64,000 bases of DNA from Tritrichomonas musculus (GCA_039105265.1 JAPFFF010000001.1:3038001-3102000); one strand, 5' to 3'; counted from the first letter of the stretch, positions 37,594 through 46,477 are shown. The notes: a model not told the origin generated them from the letters alone. Program-made: numbers and translations.

Positions 37594-37920
37594 TTAAGTT
37601 GGGTTAGTCCAAGTATCCCAAGCAAATCCCTTTTTTTGTTCTTTTTGATTTTGCTTATCAACAATCGCTGCAAAATCCTTCATCTCAGAACATAATTGAT
37701 TTTTGGCTATATGAATCAATTTTTTTGTATCATCAAGTTCTTGCTGTTTTCGATTTGCCTCAATTTGAATTTCATGAAGGTTTTGGCATATTTGTTTTCC
37801 TTTTGCTTCAAGAGCATGAATTTGAGATAAAATTTCTAAAACTTTTCTTTCACCATCTGAGATGTTTTCAAAAGGAATACTTATTTGATTTTTTGATGGT
37901 TGTTGGTCTTGAGAAGTCAT
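37594..37920 (-). CDS. Small coiled-coil protein (108 aa)
   Basis: 108 residues from ATG 37920 (in-frame TTG further upstream ignored). Mostly helical with a coiled coil around residues 20-75 and a terminal KGFAWDTWTNPT. The minus-strand leader has a TTCGTCAAGTTGATTCATTTTTT-type promoter. Convergent with the preceding gene, 20 bases apart. Confidence 0.58.
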   Translation of the reverse strand: MTSQDQQPSKNQISIPFENISDGERKVLEILSQIHALEAKGKQICQNLHEIQIEANRKQQELDDTKKLIHIAKNQLCSEMKDFAAIVDKQNQKEQKKGFAWDTWTNPT

Positions 37921-38015
37921 TCGAAACAAAAAAATGAATCAACTTGACGAGGAACAAAAAAAAGATATATCAATGATGTGCTTCATCAAGACATATCACT
38001 TTTTTTTAAAACATA

Positions 38016-38327
38016 ATGTCTTCCAGAAACTCTCTTCGGAAATCAAGATTACGAACCAATAAGATATTATTTAAAACTATCAACATCGAAAATTCCATCG
38101 ATATTCTTTGGGATAAAATTGATGATTTACAAAAAACCGCTACCTCTATTCAAAATCTTCTTTTGAAGTCTGAAGGAAAAAATAAGAAACAAAAAATAAA
38201 ACTCCAAATCGAAGCCAAATTAAAGCCTGATGAAGATGATTCATCAAAACCTCTTCTCTTATCTAAAGAATATGGAGATATTTTAAATCTTGAAGATTTT
38301 GAAAATATTACTTCGAAAAAAGATTAA
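38016..38327 (+). CDS. Small basic/helical protein (103 aa)
   Basis: A 103-residue protein with a basic N-terminus (SSRNSLRKSRLRTNK), a helical middle and an acidic C-terminus. Preceded by the CTTGACGAGGAACAAAAA box and ATCACTTTTTT. Function unknown. Confidence 0.55.
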   Translation: MSSRNSLRKSRLRTNKILFKTINIENSIDILWDKIDDLQKTATSIQNLLLKSEGKNKKQKIKLQIEAKLKPDEDDSSKPLLLSKEYGDILNLEDFENITSKKD

Positions 38328-38390
38328 ATAAAAAAAATTATTCACCTAGATAAAAAATATATTTTTTTTTGTATTTTTGTTATTTTTGAG

Positions 38391-38773
38391 GGTGGACCAA
38401 TCTTGAAGGACCAATTTTGGGACCAATCTTGGGACCAATCTTGAAAATTTTCAGTAATGATCGATTTTGGGTTGATTTATCCTGGTTAATGGACCAAAAA
38501 TCTGGTCCTGGACCAATCTTGAAATTCTAATATCTCAAAAAAATTCAGCGGTTCAAAAAGAAGCTGTTCAAAAAACCCTTGGTTTTAGCTATAAAATATA
38601 TAGGATCTTAGGAGGACCAGTTTTGGAACCAATCTTGGGACCAATCTTATAAAAAGATTTTTTCACTGAAAATCAAATTATTTTTCGATCATTTGGGAAA
38701 ATCAAAAAATCGCCTCTCTATAAAAGTTTTCCAGATCAAGATTGGTCCGGTATTTGGTCCATTAACCAAGATA
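38391..38773. mobile_element. Small non-autonomous DNA transposon (MITE-like), copy 2
   Basis: Nearly identical to 31809-32214 in the same orientation. The right end (TTGGTCCATTAACCAAGATA) is intact; the left end is slightly shorter, starting GGTGGACCAATCTTG, so the copy has lost the outermost left inverted repeat. One fewer GGTATTTGGTCC unit near the right end. The two copies bracket a 6.2-kb segment with the SF3 helicase and several small genes. Confidence 0.75.
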
Positions 38774-38821
38774 AAAAAATCAATAAAAAGTTGAAAAAAA
38801 AATTTTTTAATTAATCTTTTT

Positions 38822-41317
38822 TTAATCCATTTCTTCTTCCTCCTCTTCAATGATGACCTCTGCATCTAAAGATATTTTTGGGATAGGTTCTTTTTGAGTC
38901 TTCAAAAGATCGGGAGGCAATAACTCTGCAGGCTCATCTTCGTCAGAGACTTCATCCCTATCATTTTCGAATTTCTCTAATTTATCATCTCTTATTCGAA
39001 ATGCCCGAACTTTTTGCCCTCCAAGATGAATTCTTATTTCTTTGCAGTAAGAAGTCATTTTGGTTTTATAAGTAGAGATATTACATTCTTTGAATCCATA
39101 GTTTTTTGCAAAAGTTTTGAAATAAAGATATGATTCATCCTTTGAGATTCCTGCTTTGAAATCATCTAAATTTTCTTCAATAAACAATTCATAAGCACTT
39201 TTTGAATTATCGATGATTCTTGTCCTTGCTGCGGTCTGAGGTAAGATTCGAGAATTCCATTGAGAAATATCTCTTGTCCAAAAGTAAGTGAATAAATTTG
39301 GATAAAATTTTTCATTTCGAAATAATTCATTCAAAGCCTTAAAATATGCAAAATCATCTTTTCTAGCAGACGAAGTTTCTGAAACGACATAACGTCTATC
39401 GCCTTGATAAAGTCGTACGGGACAATCATGATTCGATAAAAAGATCAAATTAACGACATTTTCAGCAGGTCTTGATGGTTGATATTTCTCTGAAATGATG
39501 ATTGTTTTCTCTGTAATAACAGACTTTAATGTATCAAAATCGATAAATTGATTGTTATCTGCAGACGATAATTCATTACAGATTATCAATTTCTTGTTTT
39601 CCAATAAGGAATTGTACGAACCGACAATTTGGTCAATTTTATTGATATTATCTTCTGAATATCCTTTGAGGAGATGGCAAATTGAATCAGTAAAAGTATT
39701 TTTTCCCGTCCCTTCTTTACCTGTCAAAACAAGAGCAGTTTCTGTTTTTCCATTTATATTTTGAATAATATAGGATACCCAATTCAAGATATATTCATAT
39801 AATTCATCATTGTTATCTGCAATAATATCATGAATATGATTCAAAAATGGCTGAATAATAGGCATTTCTATTTCTTTGAGAGGGGAATATTGATATCCAT
39901 AAAAAATGCTAAAAAATTCTGGATTATCTGAATAAAATTTGATTTGTCTTCGCATGAAAAAATTTTTGTTCTTCCCAGCACAAAAGATTTGATAAGCATT
40001 TATTGTTTTTTTCTTCTTTGCTTCGAAATAATATCCCAAATTTATCGAAGTCATTTTGAGTTTAAATCCTGCATCGTCAAGAGGGGAAAATTTCATTGTC
40101 TTCTCATCAATATCAATATCTTTAATAAAATAAAGGCTTTTTGCACAATCTACAACAATTAAGACTTTCTTTAAATCTGATAAGAATTCCCCAACCCTAA
40201 TTCCATTCTTATTTTGATAATCTTTTTTGCGAATATCGAATAAAGAAAATTGGTCTTGTAGATCAACTTCGATAGATTCATCAATATGATTATTTGCATA
40301 TTTCTCAAGATAATATCTTTTTTTTGTTGCGTCAAGATGATTTAATATTGAGAAGAACCATTTATTTGAATCAACTTTTTCATAATATTTCTCTGAATAA
40401 TCATCTATCGTCGTTAAATTGTGATGGTCATTTCTTGCAAAATACCAATTTTTAACCATAAAAGTCATGTATTCTTGGTCGAAAGGAGAATGAAATAAAT
40501 TTACCATTATCTTTTCAAAATTTGGGAAAGTCGGCTCAAATTCTATCATTAATTCATGTAATTCTTCAGGAGTCATATTTATTAAATCAGTTTTGATTTC
40601 AAAATCTTCTGGGTCAATATCTTCTCTTGACCAATCATCTACTATTTTTTTTGTTTTTTCTTTTTTTGGTTGTTCAATTTTCTTAAATACTTTTGACCAT
40701 TCTTCTCTTGGAATTTCTTTTTCAAATCCTCTAATTTGAACAATATGTTGGGAAGGTGTCTTTTTATCCATCAAACATCCAGCTATCATCTTGTTTCTTT
40801 CATCTCCAGGACCATAAATTTTATTTGATAAAGCATGTCTAAAAATTTGTCGAGTTCCTAATTTATAAACATTTGGATCACAGAGACGATGAACATTATA
40901 TTCAAATCCTGATTTATATTTCATAATTTCTTGAATTTCTGTCCCTTTTATCTTTGTCGTATAAAATATTACATGAATCGAACAAAAATGATCAGCATCA
41001 TCGATTCTTTTTAATCCTGTTTTGACTTCTAATTCTTGTGATTTTGTATATCCTCCTATCGAATATGGACCGAAAATTTCAGTCAGAGAATCTAACCATT
41101 TTTTGACATCATCAAATTCTTCGACAGATGATATTGAATCAAAATCAAAATAGAGATGATAAAAAATATCAAATCCTAAAACTTCATTAAAAGGAATTTT
41201 ATTCCAGAACCATTTATCTATCACGTCATATTCAAGTTCTAAAGGGATTTTCTTTTTTGACCAAGCAAAACAATTTATAAAGTAAACACACCCTGGATGT
41301 TTTTCGGAATCCGTCAT
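38822..41317 (-). CDS. Primase-helicase: AEP primase fused to SF3 (D5-like) helicase
   Basis: 831 residues. N-terminal archaeo-eukaryotic primase motifs are visible: YFDFD (Asp 58, Asp 60), then SIHVI (His about 115) and a basic RQIFRHALSN segment. C-terminal D5-type SF3 helicase: Walker A GKEGTGKNTF near residue 537, KLIICNE, NLIFLSN, GDRRYVVSE, followed by a winged-helix-like end and an acidic tail. This architecture is that of the replicative primase-helicase of PLVs, virophages and large DNA viruses. The gene lies between a transposon copy and the virion-peptide/integrase genes. The presence of both this and a helicase-only homologue in one element is notable. Confidence 0.88.
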   Translation of the reverse strand: MTDSEKHPGCVYFINCFAWSKKKIPLELEYDVIDKWFWNKIPFNEVLGFDIFYHLYFDFDSISSVEEFDDVKKWLDSLTEIFGPYSIGGYTKSQELEVKTGLKRIDDADHFCSIHVIFYTTKIKGTEIQEIMKYKSGFEYNVHRLCDPNVYKLGTRQIFRHALSNKIYGPGDERNKMIAGCLMDKKTPSQHIVQIRGFEKEIPREEWSKVFKKIEQPKKEKTKKIVDDWSREDIDPEDFEIKTDLINMTPEELHELMIEFEPTFPNFEKIMVNLFHSPFDQEYMTFMVKNWYFARNDHHNLTTIDDYSEKYYEKVDSNKWFFSILNHLDATKKRYYLEKYANNHIDESIEVDLQDQFSLFDIRKKDYQNKNGIRVGEFLSDLKKVLIVVDCAKSLYFIKDIDIDEKTMKFSPLDDAGFKLKMTSINLGYYFEAKKKKTINAYQIFCAGKNKNFFMRRQIKFYSDNPEFFSIFYGYQYSPLKEIEMPIIQPFLNHIHDIIADNNDELYEYILNWVSYIIQNINGKTETALVLTGKEGTGKNTFTDSICHLLKGYSEDNINKIDQIVGSYNSLLENKKLIICNELSSADNNQFIDFDTLKSVITEKTIIISEKYQPSRPAENVVNLIFLSNHDCPVRLYQGDRRYVVSETSSARKDDFAYFKALNELFRNEKFYPNLFTYFWTRDISQWNSRILPQTAARTRIIDNSKSAYELFIEENLDDFKAGISKDESYLYFKTFAKNYGFKECNISTYKTKMTSYCKEIRIHLGGQKVRAFRIRDDKLEKFENDRDEVSDEDEPAELLPPDLLKTQKEPIPKISLDAEVIIEEEEEEMD

Positions 41318-41467
41318 GTTTGTTTTTTATCCGAGATAAATTATTGTGAAGTGAAAGGTCCCTATCAAAAATATTCACAACAATAAAGGTAAATCCCTAT
41401 TGGTCAAAAAAAAAATAAATTCAAACAAAAATGTTCCTCGTCAAGTTCATTAAAAATTTTTTTTAAA

Positions 41468-41725
41468 ATGACTGAAAAAAAAATACACATGGCTTTTGGT
41501 TCATTCTTTAAAAAATTAAAAGAAGGAGTTAAAGATTTTGCTAATGGCTTTAAACATGGCTGGAATAAAACAATATCTGTTGTTGGGAAAATACCAGTAG
41601 TAGGAGAAATCGCTGATAAAATACCACATTTTGACAATTCTAATAATCCTGTCTCTCAATATTTTGGTAATGACGGTTTTACATATTTTGACAAAAACGG
41701 AAATCCGATATCTAAAAAATCATAG
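41468..41725 (+). CDS. MAFGS-family amphipathic virion peptide
   Basis: An 85-residue protein. After MTEKKIH it reads MAFGSFFKKLKEGVKDFANG, matching the virion peptides at 7439 and 15793; the internal Met at 41489 may be the functional start. The second half has VVGKIPVVGEIADKIP and ends in a YFDKNGNPIS turn. The leader is GTTCCTCGTCAAGTTCATTAAAA. Inferred pVI-like role. Confidence 0.65.
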   Translation: MTEKKIHMAFGSFFKKLKEGVKDFANGFKHGWNKTISVVGKIPVVGEIADKIPHFDNSNNPVSQYFGNDGFTYFDKNGNPISKKS

Positions 41726-41962
41726 ATATAAATTCTTTATTGCATTCTTTAATAATTTCCGAACCTTTATTGACTGTTCATATTTTGTCTTTATTTTTTC
41801 ATATCTTTGTAATTTTTTTGGATCTTCTGGAGGGTCATTCTTTAAAACTTTATAATAATATTGAATTCTTGAATGAATTATTTTCAAAGTTGGAGTAGCA
41901 AAAGTTTTTCGTTCGTGTCTTTTTTTCAAAGGAGGTAATGCTTCTTCACATTGATAATCCAT
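41720..41962 (-). CDS. Small basic protein (80 aa)
   Basis: 80 residues from ATG 41962. Strongly basic and helical (LKKRHERKTF, QRYEKIKTKYEQSIKVRKLLKN). Overlaps the end of the virion peptide gene by 6 bases on the opposite strand and is 56 bases from the integrase start. Might be a DNA-binding accessory protein; unknown. Confidence 0.5.
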   Translation of the reverse strand: MDYQCEEALPPLKKRHERKTFATPTLKIIHSRIQYYYKVLKNDPPEDPKKLQRYEKIKTKYEQSIKVRKLLKNAIKNLYL

Positions 41963-42018
41963 TATTGGTTTTATCAAAGAGAAAAAATAAAATCATACAC
42001 TTTAAAAAATTAAAATAA

Positions 42019-43422
42019 ATGGAAAAGACTCATGACGAAATATTACAAGACGAAATTTTAAATTTAATAACATATTTAGAAAAAGAAACAAATAAAGGTT
42101 CTAAATTTAAAACCTTAGATGAAATCAAGAAATTGAAATCTGGTAAGATATTAGCAAAAAGGAATCCAAAAGAATTATCAAAAATATATAAAAAATATGA
42201 GAAAAAATATCGAGAATTATATCAAGATATTGATGATTCTCCAAATGAAAAAATTATCGAAGATGAGACAGATTCTTTTGAAAATAAATTAGAGGATTAT
42301 ATCCTTTTTCGAAGTAATTATGAAGGAGAATTATCTCCAAAACAATTTGAGAGACTCACTAGAGGTTGGAAAAAAGATAGAGATAAACATTCTTTAGATG
42401 AATGGTATGAGATATATCAACATAAGCTAAATTCTAATCCAGGAAATTTAATAGAATATGATCCTTCAGAACATCAAGTAAAATATTATGCCTTCAAGAG
42501 TAAAAAAAAGATTGATAAATTAGCGAAATCAAATATTCAGTTAGATATTTCTGACCGTCAAGATGAGCCAAATCAAGTCTTTCCTGTCGAAGATAATAAA
42601 AAATTTTATCTTCATAAAGTTGCTGGACCAAACACTTATTTTATTGATTTGATGTTTGAGTATGAGTTTTGTTATTTGGTAGCTATAAACGCAAATACAA
42701 GATATTTATATGTCTCTTTAATAAATTCGAAGGTAGGTAAAAATGGAGTAGCAAAAAATAATCTCAAAAAAATAAATTCGATAATTAAAGCTTTATCTAA
42801 TTTACTCAAACAAGGTATGAATCCAAAAGTTCTTATCGGAGATGATGAGCCTAGTTTTCATTCTGAGGCGACAAAAAGTTTTTTAGGAAAAGATTGTAAA
42901 ATTGAAAAAGTAGAAAGAATAAAAAAGACGGTCTATCCAGAGTTTATGTCAAAAAAACAAACAACAAAAACTGAACCATTACATAGTTCTCTAGGCATTA
43001 TTGACCGAGTTATTCGAACATTAAGAGATATGGCATATACAGCACAAGTCGATAAAATTACTCCCGAGGTAATGGAAGACTTAGTTTTTCAATATAATCA
43101 TGCACCTCATGAGACTTTATCAAAATATTCAGGAATGGAATGTACTCCTGAAATGGCTCAAAATGATAAAGATTTAGAGAGTCATATTTGTCGTAGAATT
43201 TTACAACAAAATTATAACATCATGACTAAACCTGATTTTGTAATCGAAGATTATGAATATGTCAAAGTTTATAATGGCAAAGACCCATTCCAAAAAAGAA
43301 GGTCTGTTATTCAGCCAGGTTTATGGTTCATAAATGGATTTGATGAAGGGAAATATCATGTTGTTAATGCAGAAAATGGCGATGACCAATTTTTACCAAG
43401 ATATCGAATTCATCCTGAGTGA
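42019..43422 (+). CDS. Retroviral-type (RVE) integrase, element B
   Basis: 467 residues. An N-terminal helical charged region (1-160) leads into an RNase H-like integrase core: YFIDLMFEYEFCYLVAINAN (Asp about 207), VLIGDDEPSF (Asp about 273), LGIIDRVIRTLRDM and a YNHAPHETLSKYSG block typical of RVE cores. The tail (VKVYNGKDPFQKRRSVIQPGLWFINGF) resembles the SH3/chromo-type C-terminal part of Polinton integrases (compare F.KRRS in the element C integrase). It would insert element DNA in the host genome. Highly divergent from the element C integrase, supporting separate element lineages. Confidence 0.85.
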   Translation: MEKTHDEILQDEILNLITYLEKETNKGSKFKTLDEIKKLKSGKILAKRNPKELSKIYKKYEKKYRELYQDIDDSPNEKIIEDETDSFENKLEDYILFRSNYEGELSPKQFERLTRGWKKDRDKHSLDEWYEIYQHKLNSNPGNLIEYDPSEHQVKYYAFKSKKKIDKLAKSNIQLDISDRQDEPNQVFPVEDNKKFYLHKVAGPNTYFIDLMFEYEFCYLVAINANTRYLYVSLINSKVGKNGVAKNNLKKINSIIKALSNLLKQGMNPKVLIGDDEPSFHSEATKSFLGKDCKIEKVERIKKTVYPEFMSKKQTTKTEPLHSSLGIIDRVIRTLRDMAYTAQVDKITPEVMEDLVFQYNHAPHETLSKYSGMECTPEMAQNDKDLESHICRRILQQNYNIMTKPDFVIEDYEYVKVYNGKDPFQKRRSVIQPGLWFINGFDEGKYHVVNAENGDDQFLPRYRIHPE

Positions 43423-43688
43423 GTTTGATTCAAAAGACATCCTGAAAATTCTTTTTTCATTTTCTCTAAGATATTTTTGATGTTTGAAACACTTAATAAA
43501 GCTAATTCTATATCTGTTTTTCGTTGAGTCAAATTTTCTTCTAACTTTGATAAATTATTTTGAAAATGCACACACATATCTAGGGTATAATTATTTAATA
43601 TTTCATGATTAACTTGATATGTTAAATAATTAATTGTGTCAAAAATTTCATTGAAAAATGAATCTAATCCTCCTTTGAGAACTTCCAT
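43410..43688 (-). CDS. Small coiled-coil protein (92 aa)
   Basis: A 92-residue helical protein, beginning MEVLKGGLDSFFNEIFDT. It overlaps the integrase end by 13 bases convergently. Function unknown. First of the minus-strand run of small helical genes that fills 43.4-46.5 kb. Confidence 0.55.
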   Translation of the reverse strand: MEVLKGGLDSFFNEIFDTINYLTYQVNHEILNNYTLDMCVHFQNNLSKLEENLTQRKTDIELALLSVSNIKNILEKMKKEFSGCLLNQTHSG

Positions 43689-43852
43689 TTTTTTTTTCTT
43701 AAATAATAAAAAAATTTTTATAAGAAGATTAAGTTTATTAATTTTTTTTTTTATGTCTTTTTGCCAATTATCATTAACATACGATTTTCTTCGTCGATTT
43801 CTTTGAGGCGATCTTCTGACGCATTTTGAATTTCCTCTTCAAACTCGATCAT

Positions 43853-44185
43853 TTATGATATTTGAGACAAGAATTCCTTCCGCTCGTTAATTTCTTTTTG
43901 GAGACGCTCAATCCAGTTTTTCGTTTGATTTTTGGAATTATCCAACAATTCTGGTTTTTCAGAAACTTGAGACAAATAATCCAGTTCTGTCAGGAGTTTT
44001 TGATTCAAAGATAATTGTGTCGAAATCGCAGAGATGATTCTCTCGGTCTTGGAAGACCAATTTGGAGATGAGAGTTCTCTGTTCATAAACACAACCTTCC
44101 AAGCCAAACTAAAAATATCAAATAAATTATCGTTGGATTCCTGAACCCAATTCTCAGATAGGTTTGTCTCTTGATTAGATGACAT
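43853..44185 (-). CDS. Small helical protein (110 aa)
   Basis: 110 residues, beginning MSSNQETNLSENWVQESNDN, with a WKVVFMNRELSSPNWSSK segment and a coiled-coil end. The leader (44186-44258) is almost identical to that of the next gene at 44794, although the proteins differ. Function unknown. Confidence 0.55.
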   Translation of the reverse strand: MSSNQETNLSENWVQESNDNLFDIFSLAWKVVFMNRELSSPNWSSKTERIISAISTQLSLNQKLLTELDYLSQVSEKPELLDNSKNQTKNWIERLQKEINERKEFLSQIS

Positions 44186-44189
44186 TCTT

Positions 44190-44259
44190 GAACAAATTAA
44201 AAAAGTGAAATAATAAATAAAAAAAACATTCTCTCAAATATTTTTGTTCTGCGTCAAGA
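44190..44259 (-). repeat. Duplicated upstream region, copy 1
   Basis: About 70 bases repeated with one or two differences at 44800-44869. It contains the minus-strand initiator TTCACTTTTTTAATTTGTTC and the box CTTGACGCAGAACAAAAA. Each copy is directly upstream of a minus-strand gene. Confidence 0.7.
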
Positions 44260-44290
44260 TTAAAAAAAAATTTTTTAGTTTATTAATTGA

Positions 44291-44794
44291 TTATGTCTTT
44301 TTATCAAAACCATATTTCTCTTCAATTTTCTTGACGGTCTCTTGTAATATGGTAAAGTTTTGTTGGGATATTTTCTCTCTTTCATCTTCCGATAAGTTAG
44401 GAATTGTCTGGAATTCTGCATCTTCTTGATGACCGCTTTGATATATTAGTTTTGTTATTTCCTCTGAAAATTGTTCTTGTTTGAGGCATTTTTGATACAA
44501 TTCTATTTTCATGCTATATTTTTTCATTTCCTTTTCACAATAAGAGATAAACTTCTCCCTTGATTTTCCCAAAAAGTTTTCAGTCGAAGCTTCTTTTGCT
44601 GTCTTCAGAAGCATTTTTGAGACTTCCAAATTTTTTGTATTTATCTTGAGTAAATATTCCAGAGCTGGCTTTATGACTGTATATCGCTCTATCTGCAGAG
44701 CCTCTCTTTCTGGGTCAATATCGAGACCGACCGACATATCTTCCATTTCTCTAACCAACTGAAAATACCAAAAATGGTCTGCTGGGACTTGCAT
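44291..44794 (-). CDS. Helical protein (167 aa)
   Basis: 167 residues, nearly all helical, with ALEYLLKINTKNLEVSKMLL and two later coiled-coil segments. No domain recognised. Promoter duplicated with the neighbouring gene. Confidence 0.58.
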   Translation of the reverse strand: MQVPADHFWYFQLVREMEDMSVGLDIDPEREALQIERYTVIKPALEYLLKINTKNLEVSKMLLKTAKEASTENFLGKSREKFISYCEKEMKKYSMKIELYQKCLKQEQFSEEITKLIYQSGHQEDAEFQTIPNLSEDEREKISQQNFTILQETVKKIEEKYGFDKKT

Positions 44795-44799
44795 GATTC

Positions 44800-44869
44800 G
44801 AACAAATTAAAAAAGTGAAATAATAAATAAAAAAAACATTCTCTCAAATATTTTTGTTCTCCGTCAAGA
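44800..44869 (-). repeat. Duplicated upstream region, copy 2
   Basis: Second copy of the 44190-44259 promoter segment, with box CTTGACGGAGAACAAAAA and initiator TTCACTTTTTT. Confidence 0.7.
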
Positions 44870-44921
44870 ATAAAAAAAGAAAAAAGATTTAAAAAAAAAT
44901 TAATTGTTTATTAAGATTACT

Positions 44922-45275
44922 TTATTTTTTGATTTCGTTTGCTTTTCTCCTTCTGATTTCTTCAAGATCTTTTCTTGTAGTTTCTTGAAGTTCTTGATGA
45001 GTCATAGAGATGATATCTGGATTACTTCTGAACAGTAATGAAAAGGCCAAAATATCTTTTTCCGTAAATTCTTCTTTGTTTGCCTTTTTCTCCTTGTCTA
45101 GATCGGAATAGTATTTTTTGCCTTCAGTATTTGGTCCCCATCTCTCTTCGTATCTCGGCGGAGGAACAAAGTTTGGGATTTTACTTAACCAATCATATGG
45201 TGAAAGATCAGGAGGAGGAACCTCTAAGCATTTTGGGAAGCCAAGCTCAGTCATTTCTGGGAATGGGAATTGCAT
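44922..45275 (-). CDS. Unknown 117-aa protein
   Basis: 117 residues with a proline-rich N-terminus (FPFPEMTELGFPKCLEVPPP), aromatic WLSKIPNFVPPPRYEERWG, and a charged helical C-terminus. The minus-strand leader is CACTTCATTTTTATTTTTGC, preceded by two copies of the GTAAGAATTTCTGCC module. Unknown function. Confidence 0.58.
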   Translation of the reverse strand: MQFPFPEMTELGFPKCLEVPPPDLSPYDWLSKIPNFVPPPRYEERWGPNTEGKKYYSDLDKEKKANKEEFTEKDILAFSLLFRSNPDIISMTHQELQETTRKDLEEIRRRKANEIKK

Positions 45276-45294
45276 TCTAGCAAAAATAAAAATG

Positions 45295-45446
45295 AAGTGA
45301 TGAAGTGAGAGAATGTCCTAACAGGGCACACCCACTTTTTGAGAAGGCAGAAATTCTTACTTTTTTGCCACCTTACCGCAAGCTAGAAACGAACTTTTTG
45401 AGAAGGCACACCCACTTTTTTAGAAGGCAGAAATTCTTACTTTTTC
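45295..45446 (-). promoter_or_regulatory. Promoter region with two GTAAGAATTTCTGCC modules (minus strand)
   Basis: On the minus strand, modules at about 45445-45413 and 45367-45334, each AAAAAGTAAGAATTTCTGCC followed by TTCTCAAAAAGTGGG, then the TCACTTCATTTTTA initiator at about 45300. The spacer includes inverted GC-richer words as in the 36.6-kb copy. Confidence 0.55.
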
Positions 45447-45486
45447 TCCCGAAAATACAAACAAAAAAAAGAGATTTAAAAAAAAG

Positions 45487-45696
45487 TTATTGTTTATTTA
45501 TCTCATCAGACTTTTTGATTTTTTGAATTTCTTGAAAAAGCATTTTTGATATTTCGATACATTCTTCCAAGAGAGAGTTATCTTCTTGTTTGTCAGTAAA
45601 AGTTCGAAGTTTATGAATCCATGTCAGAGACTCTTTCAAAAAGGAAATTTCAATAGATAATTTTTCCAATTTTTTGTTGAGTTCTTGATTCGACAT
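45487..45696 (-). CDS. Small coiled-coil protein (69 aa)
   Basis: 69 residues, a single coiled coil (LNKKLEKLSIEISFLKESL) with a second helix. Box CTTGACGTAGAAC upstream. Function unknown. Confidence 0.5.
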   Translation of the reverse strand: MSNQELNKKLEKLSIEISFLKESLTWIHKLRTFTDKQEDNSLLEECIEISKMLFQEIQKIKKSDEINKQ

Positions 45697-45782
45697 TTAA
45701 AAAAAATAATGAAATAAAAAAAAGATGAAAAAATATCTCATAAAAAAAAGTTCTACGTCAAGATTAAAAAAAAGTTTTTTAT

Positions 45783-46097
45783 TTATTCCTCTTTATAAGC
45801 TTTTATTTGATTCTCTGCCTTGAGAATATCATTTTGTAATTCTCGAAGAAAAGTTCGGTCTTCTTCGATTTCAAGGAGGAGTTTTTTCTTCTCATCCTTT
45901 TTTGCTTTGGCCAAGTCTGCTTCTTTACATTTAACAAGGTCAGCTAGAAAAGAATGCATTTGCTGATATTGAACTTTTGAAGTTTCTAATAACTTAATAA
46001 TTTTTTTCTTATCTTTCTCTAAGTCTTCTATTTCAGACAATTGCTTTTCCAATTTTTGATCATTTTGGAGTAGGAAAAGAAGTTTACTTCCCATCAT
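45783..46097 (-). CDS. Small coiled-coil protein (104 aa)
   Basis: 104 residues from ATG 46097 (the open frame upstream is an A/T tract containing the TTCATTTTTT initiator). Nearly all coiled coil with a conserved-looking QKLEKQLSEIEDLEKDKKK. Function unknown. Confidence 0.52.
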   Translation of the reverse strand: MMGSKLLFLLQNDQKLEKQLSEIEDLEKDKKKIIKLLETSKVQYQQMHSFLADLVKCKEADLAKAKKDEKKKLLLEIEEDRTFLRELQNDILKAENQIKAYKEE

Positions 46098-46189
46098 CTG
46101 AATGATAATTTTTAAAAAATGAAATGAAAAAAAAAATAAAAAAAAAATAAAATTTTGTGCTTTGTCAAGTTTATTCAAGACTTAAAAAT

Positions 46190-46462
46190 TTAATAGGATA
46201 ATTTTGAAAGTTCTCTTTCCAATTTTAATTTCCTTTCGACTTTTCTAAGTTGAATATCTAGAAATTCCCATTTCTTTTGATATTCTTCTTCTCGATCTTG
46301 GAGTTCGTATATATCAGTTTCATCGTCTGGATCTAAAAACTTATACTCGTTCTTTTTGATGAGTTGCTTGAGACTTTCTATCTCGCGCTTATAATAAACT
46401 TTGACTTTCTTCAAAGCAAGCATGTTAGAACAGCCTTTTCTAAGTTCTTCTTGAATGAGCAT
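46190..46462 (-). CDS. Small charged helical protein (90 aa)
   Basis: 90 residues from ATG 46462; the frame is open further upstream but reads into the promoter module of the divergent gene. Basic N-terminal half, charged coiled coil in the second half (EEEYQKKWEFLDIQLRKVER). Function unknown. Confidence 0.5.
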   Translation of the reverse strand: MLIQEELRKGCSNMLALKKVKVYYKREIESLKQLIKKNEYKFLDPDDETDIYELQDREEEYQKKWEFLDIQLRKVERKLKLERELSKLSY

Positions 46463-46477
46463 TTCCCCGGGAAATAC

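Noticed and set aside
45305-45526. Open frame of 73 codons on the plus strand
   Set aside because: It reads antisense through the promoter modules of the 45275 gene; its LFEKAEILTFLP words are just the translated repeat.
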